Assembly: GCA_003254925.1 (NCBI GenBank) | Contig: QANZ01036985.1 | Span: 21,422 to 85,421 of the forward strand | Length of the DNA stretch: 64,000 bases | Reading direction: 5' to 3' | Origin: Chamaecrista fasciculata | Lineage: Eukaryota; Streptophyta; Magnoliopsida; Fabales; Fabaceae | Part shown: one piece after another, positions 46,201 through 56,900 of the stretch | How the letters are laid out: every line of letters begins with the position of its first letter | How positions within the stretch are numbered: the first letter of the stretch is position 1 | Position numbers and translations under genes: made by a program | Notes under the pieces: generated by a model | What the model saw: only the letters and a program-made list of their open reading frames with translations | The model's database searches: none | What the model was told of the DNA's origin: nothing

Positions 46201-49200
46201 TGATCACATTCTTATCACTTTTATCATGGCTTCAAGAGGTATGTCATTTTGTAGTGATTAATTGTTGTATTAGGTATTCTAGATTCGGCCTATGATCTAG
46301 TTGGCCAAGAGGAATTAAAAAATCCAACGTATACTATATCATTTGTGTTCAAGTATGGACTAAGCAAGAACAAATTAATGTAACTTTTTACTTCTTCGCC
46401 TGAAATTAATAAAGAATTCGAATTCTTTTTCATAAATTTTAATTTCTCTGATTTAGCAAGCTTTTGTTTTTGTAAGAAAATTATTCAAGTACTTCATGAA
46501 TTAGAAGTAGTCTTCAGTTATTGGTGGCAGACACTAGGCGGTAGCATTTAGCCAAGAGGGTCCTAATAATGAAAGGGGAAATCAAATTAAGTTTCTGAAG
46601 ACCCAAGTCCCAAACTTGTTACATAAATTTCACTTATTTAGCGACGATTTTCATCATTTGAGGGGTTAAAGGAGGGAATATATTCGGCTAACATAAAAAA
46701 GAAAGACCAAAACCACATTTTGGTGCCTCACATGTCCACATTTTCTCATGCTGATCCCCCCGAAATTTTAATTTTTCTTCTTGAGTTAGATGGTGTTGAG
46801 TTATGTAAATTGTTAAGTGTTATGAGTTAATGTAAGCAGTTGAGAAGTGTACATTTAATATTAGTTTAGGAAAGGAAGGTCAGAGTCCTGTGTATATATA
46901 CTACATATTGAGATGGGAATAATATCAGAAACTATTCATTCTAGTTTTGTTATATTACAAATGGTAAAATACCTTGATTCGTCCAGAGATCTCCTCAATT
47001 GAGTGATTTCAAGACGTAGATTCTTCATTATCCTTTCCACTGTTGAGGCCTTGAAATATAATCATAAATGTTAGGATAGACTGTCCTTTTGAAAGAAAAA
47101 AGTAAACTATGAATTATTATAAAGTGATACCTTTATGTTATTAAATGGCATTCAAACTCAATCTAGCAACAATACTTATAACATTGTTTAATCTTTATCC
47201 TATGAATGACGTGTAGCCATAAACTTGGGTGCAAACAACATCGATTTTCCAGCACTTCGTTCTTTTAATTATCTTTTGCTCAAAGGAAATTAGGAAGAGA
47301 TATCACAATTAAGATTTAAGAGTGAATCAACATTTTAGTATTCCAACAATACTACCCTAAATTATCTCATTTTAGTCGGTCGTCTAAAGATTGTATTAAG
47401 AGTAACACTCACTGTCCACATCAACCATCTGAATTGGCTACATCACCTGACTCATTATTAACTAGGGAATAACAGGATTAATATGAGGAACATTCAAAAC
47501 AAAAACCGATCTGCGAAAGTGTAAAATAGAACTTTTAAGCATTGAATGACCAAATTGAAACAACGTATGTTTTTGGAGTACCAACAAGTAAATTTACTCT
47601 ACATTTTAACTATGGTAAAATTACTCATTAACTACCTATATATAATTATTTCATGGTATATATATATATATAGTAGGGGTAAGGCTGCTAGTATATTCCC
47701 TTCCCTAGCACCCCACCAAGTGGGACTCGAACTGGGTTGGCCCTATATATATATATAGAGTAATTTAAGCTTTAAAGCTCTTTAAAACTTAACAAAAAGA
47801 TTTTAAATAAAATAATATAAACAAAGAATGAAAACAATTTTTTATTTTAATTCATACATTAATTAATATAAATAAAACAATTTTTTTTCATTTTTGAATA
47901 GAAATTCGTTTATCATTTTTTAACAGAAAACATTACAAGAAAGTTTGAAAATTCTGACAATAATTTAACAGAAAATATTTTATTATTATTATTTTAGAAA
48001 AATACCCTCCCCACCCCTCACTGAAAAAAAAAACTTCTTAATTAAAATGATACATTGACTATTTTCATTTTAAAATCCAAACGAAAACAAATTATACGAT
48101 TCAGATTTATCGATTAATAAGACACTATATTTTTAAATTTTTTATGTCACTAAAATAATGTCACAAGACCGAAAAAATACAAAATATAAATCAAAACATC
48201 ACATATCACATCTGATTTATTATAATTTTTTTTAAAAAAATTTCTAAAAAAAAAAAGCTGTAAGATAAGTAAATAGTTTTGAAGTCATTAATCCAAAATT
48301 TATCCATCCAGCAGTGAAACTTATTTTAGGTCAAATAATCATTTTGATATTCATACTATGTAGTAAGTTTCATTTTGGTTCTAAAACATCAATTTTCTGT
48401 TCTATTTGGATCCTCAAACTTTGACATTTCTTCCATTATAGCAAAATGTGATTTCGTCTCATTTCTCCGTTATTTCACTTTTTGAAAGAAAAATCAACCA
48501 CAAATTTGACACTAAGAATGAAAATTTTTCTAAGATTGTCAACTCACTTACTATAACATATATGGGACTAAGAATGAAATTTTGGTATCAAAATGGAACA
48601 AATGTGCAATTTTGAGTACCAAATTGGAACAAAAAAAATAGTTTTAGGATCAAAATGAAACTTAATCCATATTTTGAGGACCAATACAAGATTTTGACCC
48701 TTTTTATTATTATTACAATCCGGTAGTGAAATGTGGTCTACGGTCTACCCCAATAAGTAAATGGCATATTGGCATCGATATAAGAATGACAATGAAGAAA
48801 ATTGTAGGCTTGTAGCTTACCAGGCCAACAACTTCTTCTTCACATTCGCTACTATCAGACTTTGTCATTATGGTAGCTCCAGAATTCTCTGCAGAAGCTT
48901 CATTAGTGCCAGCAGCTCCCATCATGAATCCAAACCCAACTTTCTGCAATCCAAACTGCAAAAGTGGCACTCTTTTATGATCATTTCCCTTTAACTTCTT
49001 CTCCACTGCCTCTTTCTCCAACAATGCAATCCTTAGCAACTTATTCACATCCCTATTCTCCTCTGTCAAACTAATCACACTATTCTCCAATTCCTTTTTC
49101 TCCTTCTTCTTCGATTCTTTATACTTATTCATCCTCGTTTCTACTTCAATTGCAAGCTTTGACACCATCATTATCTCTTCCAACAAAGCCCTTGATTCCT

Positions 49201-49759
49201 CGCCTAATCCTGATTTCACAGAAACCCTAACCCCTTCTTCTTCACCACTATCTTTGGTGTTGGTGGTACTATTTTCATCATTTTCTTCCTCTAAACCCTC
49301 TAAAACCCTAGATAAGCAATCCCTCGTTGAACACAGAGACTCCAAACTCTTCACCATCAACGAATTTCTCTCGTCCCTCTCAGCCTCCAATTTCCGAACT
49401 CGGTCTCCGAAATCTTCCGCTTCTTTCCTGAGCCTTTCTTTCTCTTCGGTTTCCGAATCGAACTTTCTCGAGAATTCCTCCAATTTCTCTCTCGAATCTG
49501 TTTCGAGACTACGAACTCTCTCCCGAAGCGAGTCTCTCTCCCGGATCGTTTGCGCGATTTCTTGGCTTAATCGGGCGTTGCGAGTTACACACTCGTCCAT
49601 CTGGTTCTGGAGGAGAGCGACGCTTTCCTCCGCCGCCGTGCACTTCGATTGAAGGCTCCGATAAGATTCGGCGCCGCCGCCGCCGCCGCCGTCGGAAGGA
49701 AGAACATTGCGGGAGATTTCGGCGGTTTCCGGAGACGGTGTTGAAGAGGGAACTTCCAT
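40284..49759 (-). CDS. Long coiled-coil protein of unknown function, 5 exons
   Basis: 531 aa. Exons: 49759-48821, 47049-46973, 45053-44942, 44848-44732, 40634-40284; all GT-AG and in frame. Nearly the whole length from about residue 30 to 500 is heptad-rich coiled coil (e.g. RERDSLRERVRSLETD, RKLEAERDERNSLM, LRLEITQLRRSLDE). A poly-Gly run encoded by GCC repeats sits near residue 25. The C-terminus is distinctive: RRRMCWPWQVFKLS then VRRMLPEMQALIH. It resembles, from memory, uncharacterised plant proteins such as At3g49055; a scaffold role is only a guess. Exon 4 has a second in-frame donor at 44717 that would add VNDFL. Introns carry a family B repeat, SINEs, a copia-LINE nest and a duplication. 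Confidence 0.85.
42110..42470 (+). pseudogene. Copia gag fragment (zinc knuckle) in intron 4
   Basis: A zinc-knuckle coding stretch reads CNKCNPLRHEAVIC (about 42306-42347, C-x2-C-x4-H-x4-C), preceded by SEISYPLCQIA. It is followed by a linker resembling those before the copia protease (VDKDEYDHLFV). Frames change several times. It lies antisense to the host gene. Its protease part resumes at about 43003, after an interrupting LINE fragment. Confidence 0.6.
42470..43000 (+). mobile_element. LINE reverse-transcriptase 3' fragment inside the copia remnant
   Basis: Coding traces ISLKLKGKFYHMAIRPTLLY, ECWVIKSQHEQKFNVTEMRM and FRWMSGHTKKTR are the C-terminal block of a widespread plant LINE-type reverse transcriptase. 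Further degenerate traces (LRQLIHIAN at about 42950) match its usual end, followed by stops. It is 5'-truncated and inactive. It sits between the gag and protease parts of a copia fragment. Confidence 0.65.
43003..43260 (+). pseudogene. Copia protease fragment in intron 4
   Basis: MIDSGYTNHV (about 43009, the D-S-G active site), then LFKEFKSIGNKIIITNGGYI and FVPNIDKNLLACGT follow the usual order after the protease in copia polyproteins (DSG, NG.Y, VP.I..NLLS). At least two frame changes or stops interrupt it. Weak pol-like sequence (EEASK at about 43460) may continue to about 43600. Confidence 0.6.
45111..45535. repeat. Local tandem duplication (about 210 bp x 2) in intron 2
   Basis: 45111-45318 and 45319-45535 share ordered blocks: 'aatcaaccatagcattatgg' and 'aatcaactgtagcagcataa', 'gaaaatgcaaacagattaag' and 'gaaaatgcagacagactgag', and 'agcagttttaatggcg' and 'ttaatggtgttttcg'. 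Divergence is substantial, so it is an old duplication. Confidence 0.7.
45713..46480 (+). mobile_element. LTR-like sequence carrying a SINE insertion, intron 2
   Basis: Starts TGTTAGAAAACTTATTTATT at about 45713 and, after the SINE, continues with 'ggttttggtctcacattgt', 'ggctttaagcccaatag' and downstream sequence that reads like a transcription leader. The LTR identity is inferred from TGTTA and general pattern. No partner LTR or internal region is present. Confidence 0.35.
45839..46031 (+). mobile_element. tRNA-derived SINE with 14-bp target duplication
   Basis: A 193-bp element. The A-box region is GGTTGGCCCAGTTGGTAAGG and the B box GTGAGTTCGAATCCCAC, spaced as in a tRNA. A GC-rich body follows and the tail is ccaaaaaaaaa. 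It is flanked by ATAGGTTTTAGTCT (45825-45838) and ATAGGTTTTGGTCT (46032-46045), one mismatch. These are the expected marks of a Pol III SINE moved by LINE machinery. It lies in intron 2 of the coiled-coil gene, antisense to it. Confidence 0.9.
47670..47746 (-). mobile_element. SINE fragment with a Pol III B box, intron 1
   Basis: Read on the minus strand, it has ggccaacccagttcgagtcc, which contains a B box (GTTCGAGTCC), then cacttggtggggtgctaggg. No A box is present and the flanks are TA repeats, so it is partial. Confidence 0.55.
48329..48699. repeat. Foldback repeat, family B, in intron 1 of the coiled-coil gene
   Basis: 371 bp from ggtcaaataatcattttgat to ggaccaatacaagattttgacc with mirrored modules. 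The flanking 9-mers cttatttta and ctttttatt are similar but not identical. It ends 122 bp from exon 1 (exon end 48821). Confidence 0.65.
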
Positions 49760-50059
49760 GTTCCGTAGAACAAACGGTGAATGAAGATATTCATCGAGAG
49801 AAGCACAAGAAAAGATAGTGGAATTGAAAAGGAAGGAAAAGCTAGGGTTTCAATTTTCAAAACTACCAGTCAAAGATTGGATGAGAATGAAGAAGGGAAG
49901 GTAGAGACTGGAAATTAGAGAAAAGAGACTTTTTAGAATGAGGAAACTGAAAACTTTTGTCTTAAATACTTTCCGTGGATCCTCTATAAATGGCCATGCT
50001 CGTATTTCTCTGAATTGAGTGAAATTGGACCATCAGATGAATCTGCCGGCTCATATGTT

Positions 50060-50069
50060 GCCACGTGGC
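50060..50069. promoter_or_regulatory. Perfect palindromic G-box GCCACGTGGC
   Basis: A 10-base palindrome with the CACGTG core, 301 bases upstream of the coiled-coil gene start codon. It is the optimal core for plant bZIP and bHLH factors (light, ABA, PIF regulation). Function here is inference from position. Confidence 0.6.
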
Positions 50070-50320
50070 CTCATGGGGGTGTAAGTGAGAGGATGCGTTC
50101 AGATGAGAATGGAGGAATTTCCAAAATTTGTTTGGATAAACGAGGCATAATCAAAAGACCCTTACTTAAAATTGAGAAATGAGAAAAAGATTTGATACCA
50201 AATTTACACTTTGCCCTTGTGTTTTTGACCCGAGTCCTTTGTCAATCTTACAGAGTATGCACAAAATGGAAAATCCCCCATGGTTTATCTACACAGAGTC
50301 TTGCGGGTCCACCGGTGGTG

Positions 50321-50520
50321 CCTTTGGATTGGGAAGTTAAATTAAAAGAGGATAAATGAACGAAGAAGGTAATAAAGGAGAGATAAAGGATTTGTCTTAT
50401 AAAAGAGATTTTTAGTAAGGGTGCGTCTGGATGCAAAGTTAAGGTAAAGGAGGATAAAGAAATGGGGGAGATAATAAAGTAGAGGTAAAGGATTTGTGTT
50501 ATAAAGGAAGTTTTTAGTAA
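50321..50520. repeat. Direct repeat of about 100 bp, two copies
   Basis: 50331-50418 and 50440-50520 share 'agttaa..taaa.gaggataaa', 'aggtaataaaggagagataaaggatttgt' type sequence and 'gtttttagtaa' ends. The second copy begins after gggtgcgtctggatgc, a motif typical of small DNA transposon ends. Confidence 0.55.
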
Positions 50521-50872
50521 ATTGAGTTTGGGAAAATGAGAGATAAAGGAGGAATTATGATGTGAAATTATTTTAAAGGGTATGTAATGATTGTGGTGGG
50601 TTGAAATAATAGTATTGGTATTTTAAATTTGTATCGGGGTAAAAATGATAAAAATAAAGTAGGATAAAGGAGTGTTATTTTTTTGTTTGTTTTGGTGTTA
50701 GTAAAGTGGTATGAGAGTAATGATTGCCTCGAAATTTGTGCTTAAGGAGGAAGTTAATAAAGGAGATTTTTGGAGTGGTAAGGTAAAAGAGGATTTATTT
50801 TGTGTTTTTGGGAATTAGAGAGAGAGAGAGATTTATTTTGTGTTTTTGGGTAAATACACTTAAAATCTTAAT

Positions 50873-51116
50873 TTACTTCATTTTCTTATGTTTTGATCTT
50901 ATTATAAAAAGAAAAGGACCTTAATATAAGAAAATAAAACTTTTGGGGATGAAAGTTTATTTTTCCTCTTTTTTTAACGAAAAAATGGATGAAAAACGTT
51001 AGAGGGACCAACTTTTTCAAGTTTTGGATAACTCGGGGACCAATGTGGAACAAAAAATAACTGAGGGACCTATTTCGAACAAAGAGCATAACTGGGGGAC
51101 CAAAATAGGACTTTGG
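50873..51116. repeat. Dispersed repeat, family F, inverted copy of 37238-37483
   Basis: Ends gggggaccaaaataggactttgg at 51116, the inverse of the start at 37238. The minus-strand ORF and the plus-strand ORF of the other copy give nearly the same peptide (LKKLVPLTF, KKRGKINFHPQKFYFLIL), which shows strong nucleotide identity and is not evidence of coding. Confidence 0.7.
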
Positions 51117-51130
51117 AAAAAAAAAAAAAA

Positions 51131-51192
51131 ATAGTTGCACCATATCCAAAATTCGAACCAGTCTCCTCTGTTTGCTGCATAAGATTGATAAC
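51131..51192 (-). repeat. tRNA-like 62-bp repeat, copy 1
   Basis: Matches 63659-63720: gttgcaccat, attcgaaccagt, cctct, tgctgcataagattgata. On the minus strand it contains GGTTCGAAT, a B-box-like core, and ends in a T run that could stop Pol III. It may be the remnant of a SINE. Confidence 0.5.
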
Positions 51193-51559
51193 TTGAACGC
51201 CTTTAATTTCAATTCCTCACTCGCAGTAATATAGCGACACGTGTCCTCCTTTTTCTTTTCTTTTTTATTTTTTGTAAATTTTTCTTAATTTTCTTAAATT
51301 CCGCCTCATTTGCACTCAGTTTGACGTCATTTTTCAATTTTGAATTTCAAATATAATCACACTGATTCATCTTCCTCAGTCCGCCATTTCTCATTTCGTT
51401 GAGATTCATCTTCCTCACAAACCCTAATATCACATTCCCAAACTCTAATATCACATTCCCACATCATCTCCTCCTCTTCCTTTAATCCCGACCTTCCTCT
51501 TCGCTCTCACTATATTTTATGAGCCCTTATCCAGTGACAACCGTCCTTTGCACCGAAGT

Positions 51560-52272
51560 GGGAGAAAATAGTGTTGTTTGCCATAAAATTACGAATCGCG
51601 CCTGTTGTTGGCCGGAGTGGGAGAAGAGTTGAATCGCACGACGTCCCTCGATCTGCGACTTCTGGCCGGTGCGGGTAACTCGCCGTAGAGGTATGTGTTT
51701 TCTCTAGTTTATGTAAACACTGATTGTGCCTAGTGTGAAGGTATTAGAGGTTGAAGCTTCAATTTTGACTACATCATCATCGTCTTCTTCTTTCGAATGT
51801 TCAAATTGCCCAAGTGATGATTATAAATATCTCAAAGGCTCTCTTTTGCAAAAACATAAAGACAAGTAGTGCTTAACTGAACCAATTATTCAACAATTCT
51901 TATTTATGTAGTGTGCTGATATTCGTAGCTTTGTGAGAAAAATTCTTATTTTTAGTTAAGAAAGTTCAGTGATCTCGGTTTGTAAAGTCTTTTCTGATAA
52001 TTATGTTAATATTTTATAAGAAATCTAACAACATGTTTAAGGTTAACAAAATTGTAATATCAAATTGTATTATGAGCTAGAAAACTAGGTGTTGTGATCC
52101 TTGCTTAAGGTTAACAAAATTGTTCAAGTTGTTGATCTTTCCCTAATTGTCAGATTTCATATTGACGAAGGCTTTGTTAATTTTTCACTTATAATTTTTG
52201 GTATTTTTTTAGGAGGATCTCTTGAGTTTATTTTTGTTGCAATCTTGGTTTGAATCAGATTGAAAGCTTGAA
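51560..52272 (+). ncRNA. Possible non-coding or 5' UTR exons
   Basis: A GC-richer stretch (about 51560-51689: ggccggagtgggag, gacttctggccggtgcggg) ends at a strong donor (TAGAG|GTATGTG). A second candidate exon, about 52213-52272, lies between a tttttttag acceptor and GAAG|GTGAGTG donor. There is no long ORF. They could be upstream 5' UTR exons of the gene starting at 53979 (an acceptor ttgcag lies at 53972) or an independent non-coding transcript. Confidence 0.4.
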
Positions 52273-52360
52273 GGTGAGTGAACTACTTACATCACTCTGC
52301 TTCCTTACTTCATTCATAGATTTGTAACTTGAGTTTCTCATTCATCATTCATAATCCTTG

Positions 52361-52575
52361 AGATTTCTGCAATTTCTGTCCAATTTGAATTATAAGCAAA
52401 TTCTGGATTTTCAGTTCTTTTTTTCAAACTGAGAATTATGAGCAAATTCTGTTGAGATTTCTGCAATTTCTTGCCAATTTGAATTATAAGCAAATTCTGG
52501 ATTTTCTGTTCTTTTTTTCAAACTGAGAATTATAAGCAAAATCTGTTGAGATTTCTGCAATTTCTTGCCAATTTG
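52361..52575 (+). repeat. 94-bp tandem repeat, about 2.3 copies
   Basis: agatttctgcaatttct recurs at 52361, 52455 and 52549, each followed by 'ccaatttgaattataagca' and 'tctgttctttttttcaaact'. The period is exactly 94 bases and the copies differ by only a few bases, so the duplication is recent. Confidence 0.85.
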
Positions 52576-53494
52576 AAGCTTGCATTGTTGATGGTTCAGT
52601 TTTTTTGGGTTGTTTTTGTGGTCTCCTCATCTTTCACTTTACTGGTTATTGAAATTATTATGCGATATTCAAAGTTGCCCCCTACTGGAATATCATTGTC
52701 GAGATTCTTTGATTGCCTCAGCCCTGAAAAATGATTGCATGCTCCAAAAAAGAAATCCATAGTTCATTCTCATTGGTGTTGTTTGGGTCCCATTTCTGTG
52801 TAAAACTCGAATCTTCAGTAGTAAAAATCATTTGCCCAAGGAAAACAAAAAGGGGGCCTTTTTCTGTCTTCCCCCACAGCTTGGTCATGTATAGCTTTTA
52901 ATTTTACTTTATGCCTCTCAATTTCAACTTGGTGTGTCATGGTGCTCTCATATCAAAATTTGTTGTGGGCATAACCATACACCTGAGATTTTCATGATAC
53001 CTGTTCATGGCGGCTTCTTGAACACATTGTATTTTTCTCAAACACATTGTATTTTTCTTTTCTTTGTCAAGATCAAGTTTTAACACGTGCAATTCAAAGT
53101 CTTTGTGAGGGTATTCTACATTTTGATTAATTGTGAGGTCCTGGACCAAGTTGATATATGTGAGGGTATTTTACATTTTGATTATTTTAGAATCTTCATT
53201 TTGATGTCCTTGTGAAGGGCTAAATTGAATGTTTGATTAATTTAAAATCTTTATTTTTGTGAAACAAAAAACAAATATATTCATTTTTAGTTTTTTACAT
53301 ACAACCTATTACCTAAACAAATTGTGAGGGTATTATTGTACAAAAAAAAAAGAAACAGAAAAATTGATGCTAAGAATAAAATCAAATTACTTTTTATAGT
53401 TCCAAGAATAATAAATGCTTATCATATGTCCTAGGGCACATAATAGATATTCCTTTATTAGTTTAAGATCAACTTTTATAATTATAAAAATAAA

Positions 53495-53666
53495 GGGTTT
53501 TGCTATAAAAAACTCCATAGCTTAAGATATGGAGTTTTTGTGTCTATCTCTCTCCTATCATGATTTTGATTTCCATCAATTATCTAGGAAAATGTGTTAT
53601 GAGAAGAGAGAGACAGACACAAAACCTCTATAGCTTAAGCTATAGAGTTTTTTTATAGCAAAACCC
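53495..53666. mobile_element. Small Mutator-like MITE whose arms contain their own palindrome
   Basis: 172 bp. It starts GGGTTTTGCTATAAAAAACTC and ends gagtttttttatagcaaaaccc; arms of about 67 bp are inverted copies. It is flanked by identical AAAAATAAA (53486-53494 and 53667-53675). Each arm carries an inner palindrome (ctctatagcttaagctatagag in the right arm, about 53627-53648), so the element can fold as a cloverleaf. It lies about 310 bp upstream of the WD40 gene start codon. Confidence 0.85.
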
Positions 53667-53824
53667 AAAAATAAATAGAATTAGTTTTTTAAACTAACGA
53701 AATATTTATAATTAATTTGAAATTTACCTCATATATTTGGCATTAATTTGAAGTTATTACCAAAATATTTAAACAATTTCCTTTGCTGTCTGGTTTCCAA
53801 TTTCAAAAGTCAAATTTTCAATTA

Positions 53825-53832
53825 TTTCCCGC
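53825..53832 (+). promoter_or_regulatory. E2F-type site TTTCCCGC
   Basis: TTTCCCGC matches the plant E2F consensus exactly and lies 147-154 bases before the start codon at 53979, followed by a C/T-rich leader. If active it would link transcription to the cell cycle. This is inference from a short motif. Confidence 0.4.
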
Positions 53833-53978
53833 CTATATCACTCTGTGTTGGTATTCCCTCTTGATTTCCATTTTCCGGAGTTTCATCATTCTCTCTTATT
53901 CTGAGATCTTCTTCTTACTCATAGTCCCAAACATCTCTGTCAAACTAATTTAATCCTTATTTATACTTGCAGCTTCCC

Positions 53979-56900
53979 ATGTTCGCTTTGTCTACTCGCC
54001 AGATTAAAGACTGTGATGGCAGCGACGGCTCTGCATCTGCCGTCAAAGCCGCTTCTCTCCGATCGTCCAAATCTCTAACCCCTACTTCCAGCTCTGACAA
54101 AATCCTTACTATCAATGCAACCCGTAAATCGTCTATTGAGAAAGAGAATCCAAGATCCACTTCTCGTGGAGCTTCTATTCCCTCGACTCAGAAACCTACT
54201 ATTCGACAGATCCCCCGCGTTGACAAGGCATTGCTGGTCGGCGCAGGAAATGGCGGCGAGGTTCGTGAACGGAAGTCCACGTCGTCGGTCCCTCGAGGTA
54301 GGAGCTCTAGCCCTTTTGAATTTCGTAGGGAGTTTTCGGATACTCGAAAAGATAGGCGGGTTTCAGTAGATCGGGTAGTAAAGGGTTCGGTCACAGAAAC
54401 TGATCGTTCTCTTTCTAGTGGAGGTAGGGGAATAAAAATTGCTAATTCGGCAAAAGGGAATAGAGATTTGAACATCAAAGGGAGTGCACAGGTAGGGGGT
54501 AGAGCAAAATTTCGAGGGGAGACTGATGAAAATCAAAGCAAGGGTTTGAATTCCGGGTTTAAGAGTGGAAATAGTGGAGGCTTGAGGAAAAAAGTAGGAG
54601 AAAGTGATTACAAAGACGCTTTTGTAAAGTCACAGAGTTATGATGAAAAGGTTGATTCTGCATGTAAGTTAACCGTTCAGACTGATATTGGTATTGTTGG
54701 GCATGAGGAACGATGTTCTTCTGTTGGTATAGAAAAAAAAGGGAATGGTACGGATTCAAATTTTAAAGAGCAGGGTGGAAAATCTGCTAGTGACGCCAAG
54801 ATTTTAGAAATTCCAAAGGAGAAGGGATCTGGGGATGCTAGTGGTAGTAGCGGGGTTACCATTAAGAACTCTAGCAGACTTCATGAGAAACTTGCTTTTC
54901 TGGAAGGGAAGGTCAAGAGGATAGCGTCAGATATTAGGAGGACCAAGGAGATGCTTGACATGAATAACTCTGATGCATCAAAGATGATACTTTCAGATAT
55001 CCAAGATAAAATCTCAGGTATTGAGAAGGCAATAGATCATGTAGCAAGTGATTCTGAAGCTAAAATGGGATTCTTAGAAAGCGATGCAAAAGATGATAAG
55101 GAATCAGATGTGGTCATCGACAGTCAAACTAAGCAAGCTGACAAGGGTAAGTGTGTGGTCAAAGAACTAAACTGTGAGGAATTGGAAGCCAGATTATTTC
55201 CTCATCGTAAGTTGCTTCAGAGTCGGACAACGAGTAAAACATCAAGTTTTCTGAACAACGAATCCTCTGTAAAAGAGCATTGTATTGAACTAAAATTCGT
55301 TGTAGAGGAAAAGGAGCCGAACCCTGTTGACGAAAGCTCCATAGCTCTCGAGTTCTTGGCTAACTTGAATAGAGAGACAAGAAAAGTCACCTCAAGAGGT
55401 GAACAAGGTGATACAGAATATTGCGAAGTTCAAGAAACAGGTGTTGGTGCCTCTGGTAGGACAAAAGACCCTTCTTCCACCTTCAATCAAAAGTCTGATA
55501 TTGATCTTCTCCTTACAACTGATGAGAAGTTTGAAGAGTTTGATGACCAGGAAAACAGGCAAGGGGCATATGTTGGAGAAGAGACCGAGGATGATTTCAT
55601 GAATTCGCTGAATGACATAGGTAATAAAACTTCTGTAGGAGGATGGATTGTGTCTGAGGGAGAGGCTGTCCTCCTCGCTCATGATGATGGCTCGTGTTCA
55701 TATTATGATATTGCCAATTGTGAGGTATGTAAGCTATGACATATTTACATATTACAAGTCTTTGTAGAACCAAGGATACTCCATAATTAGGTTCAGAAAG
55801 TTCGTTTCTTGACTTGCTTTTTTTTTATGCAACCTCCTATTCGTTGGACATAATTCTGATTTCAGCTATCTATTCCCCATCCCATTTCCCCAGAAACCAA
55901 TTCACAACTGTATGCTTTTCATAATGAACTATGCAAATATGGGCACATAATGATATGAATTGATAGATGCTCATATAAACTTTGTATAATCTTTAAGAAG
56001 AAGCCTTGTGCTGCTGTACATGCTGACTGTCTATTTTCTTTCAGGAAAAGGCTGTATATAAGATTCCGGTTGGAGTTCCGCCTAATATGTGGAGAGATTG
56101 TTGGATAATTCGCGCCCCTGGTTCTGATGGTTGCTCGGGAAGATTTGTAGTGGCAGCATCAGCTGGTAATACTATCGATTCTGGGTTTTGCTCATGGGAT
56201 TTTTATTCCAAGGATCTGCGGGCTCTCCAAGTGGAGATTGGAACAGCCACCTCAAGAACAGCCCTTCGTCCATTGTCCAACAACATAGTGCAAAGAAGAA
56301 TTTCTTCATCTAGCAGTCTGACAACAGAAACTAGGCAATGGTGGTATAAACCATGTGGTCCTCTGATTATTTCTACTGCCAGTTCTCAGAGATCTGTTAA
56401 AGTTTTTGATATTCGTGATGGAGAACAAATCATGAATTGGGAGGTTCAGAAGCCTGTCCTAACAATGGACTATTGCAGCCCTTTGCAATGGAGAAACAGA
56501 GGAAAAGTAGTGGTAGCTGAAGCAGAAACCATTTCTTTGTGGGATGTGAACTCACCAAGTCCTCAAGCCTTGCTGTCTATTCCTTCGTCTGGTCAAAAAA
56601 TTTCTGCTCTTCATGTGTGCAACACTGATGCAGAGTTGGGTGGAGGGGTTCGGCAAAGGTGAGTTTGAACTTTGAACTTTAACCTTTCTTACCTTCTCAC
56701 TGCTGATGGCTGGTTTACCTGATATGTTTCATTTCTGCATCCCTTGGTCACAATTTTAACTAGTCCGCCTCTGACCATTTCGTTAGTATTGTCTGGATAT
56801 AATCCTTCAATGAAATTGTTTATGACAGTTGCTTTATTCTTCTTTCCAATTTCCATATATTGCCATTAATAAATGCATGCTTTTGTTATTATTTTTTCTT

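Noticed and set aside
53967..53978. Upstream start giving MQLP before MFALST in the WD40 gene
   Set aside because: The codon at 53967 is TTG, not ATG, and the ttgcag there may be a splice acceptor. ATG at 53979 was chosen.
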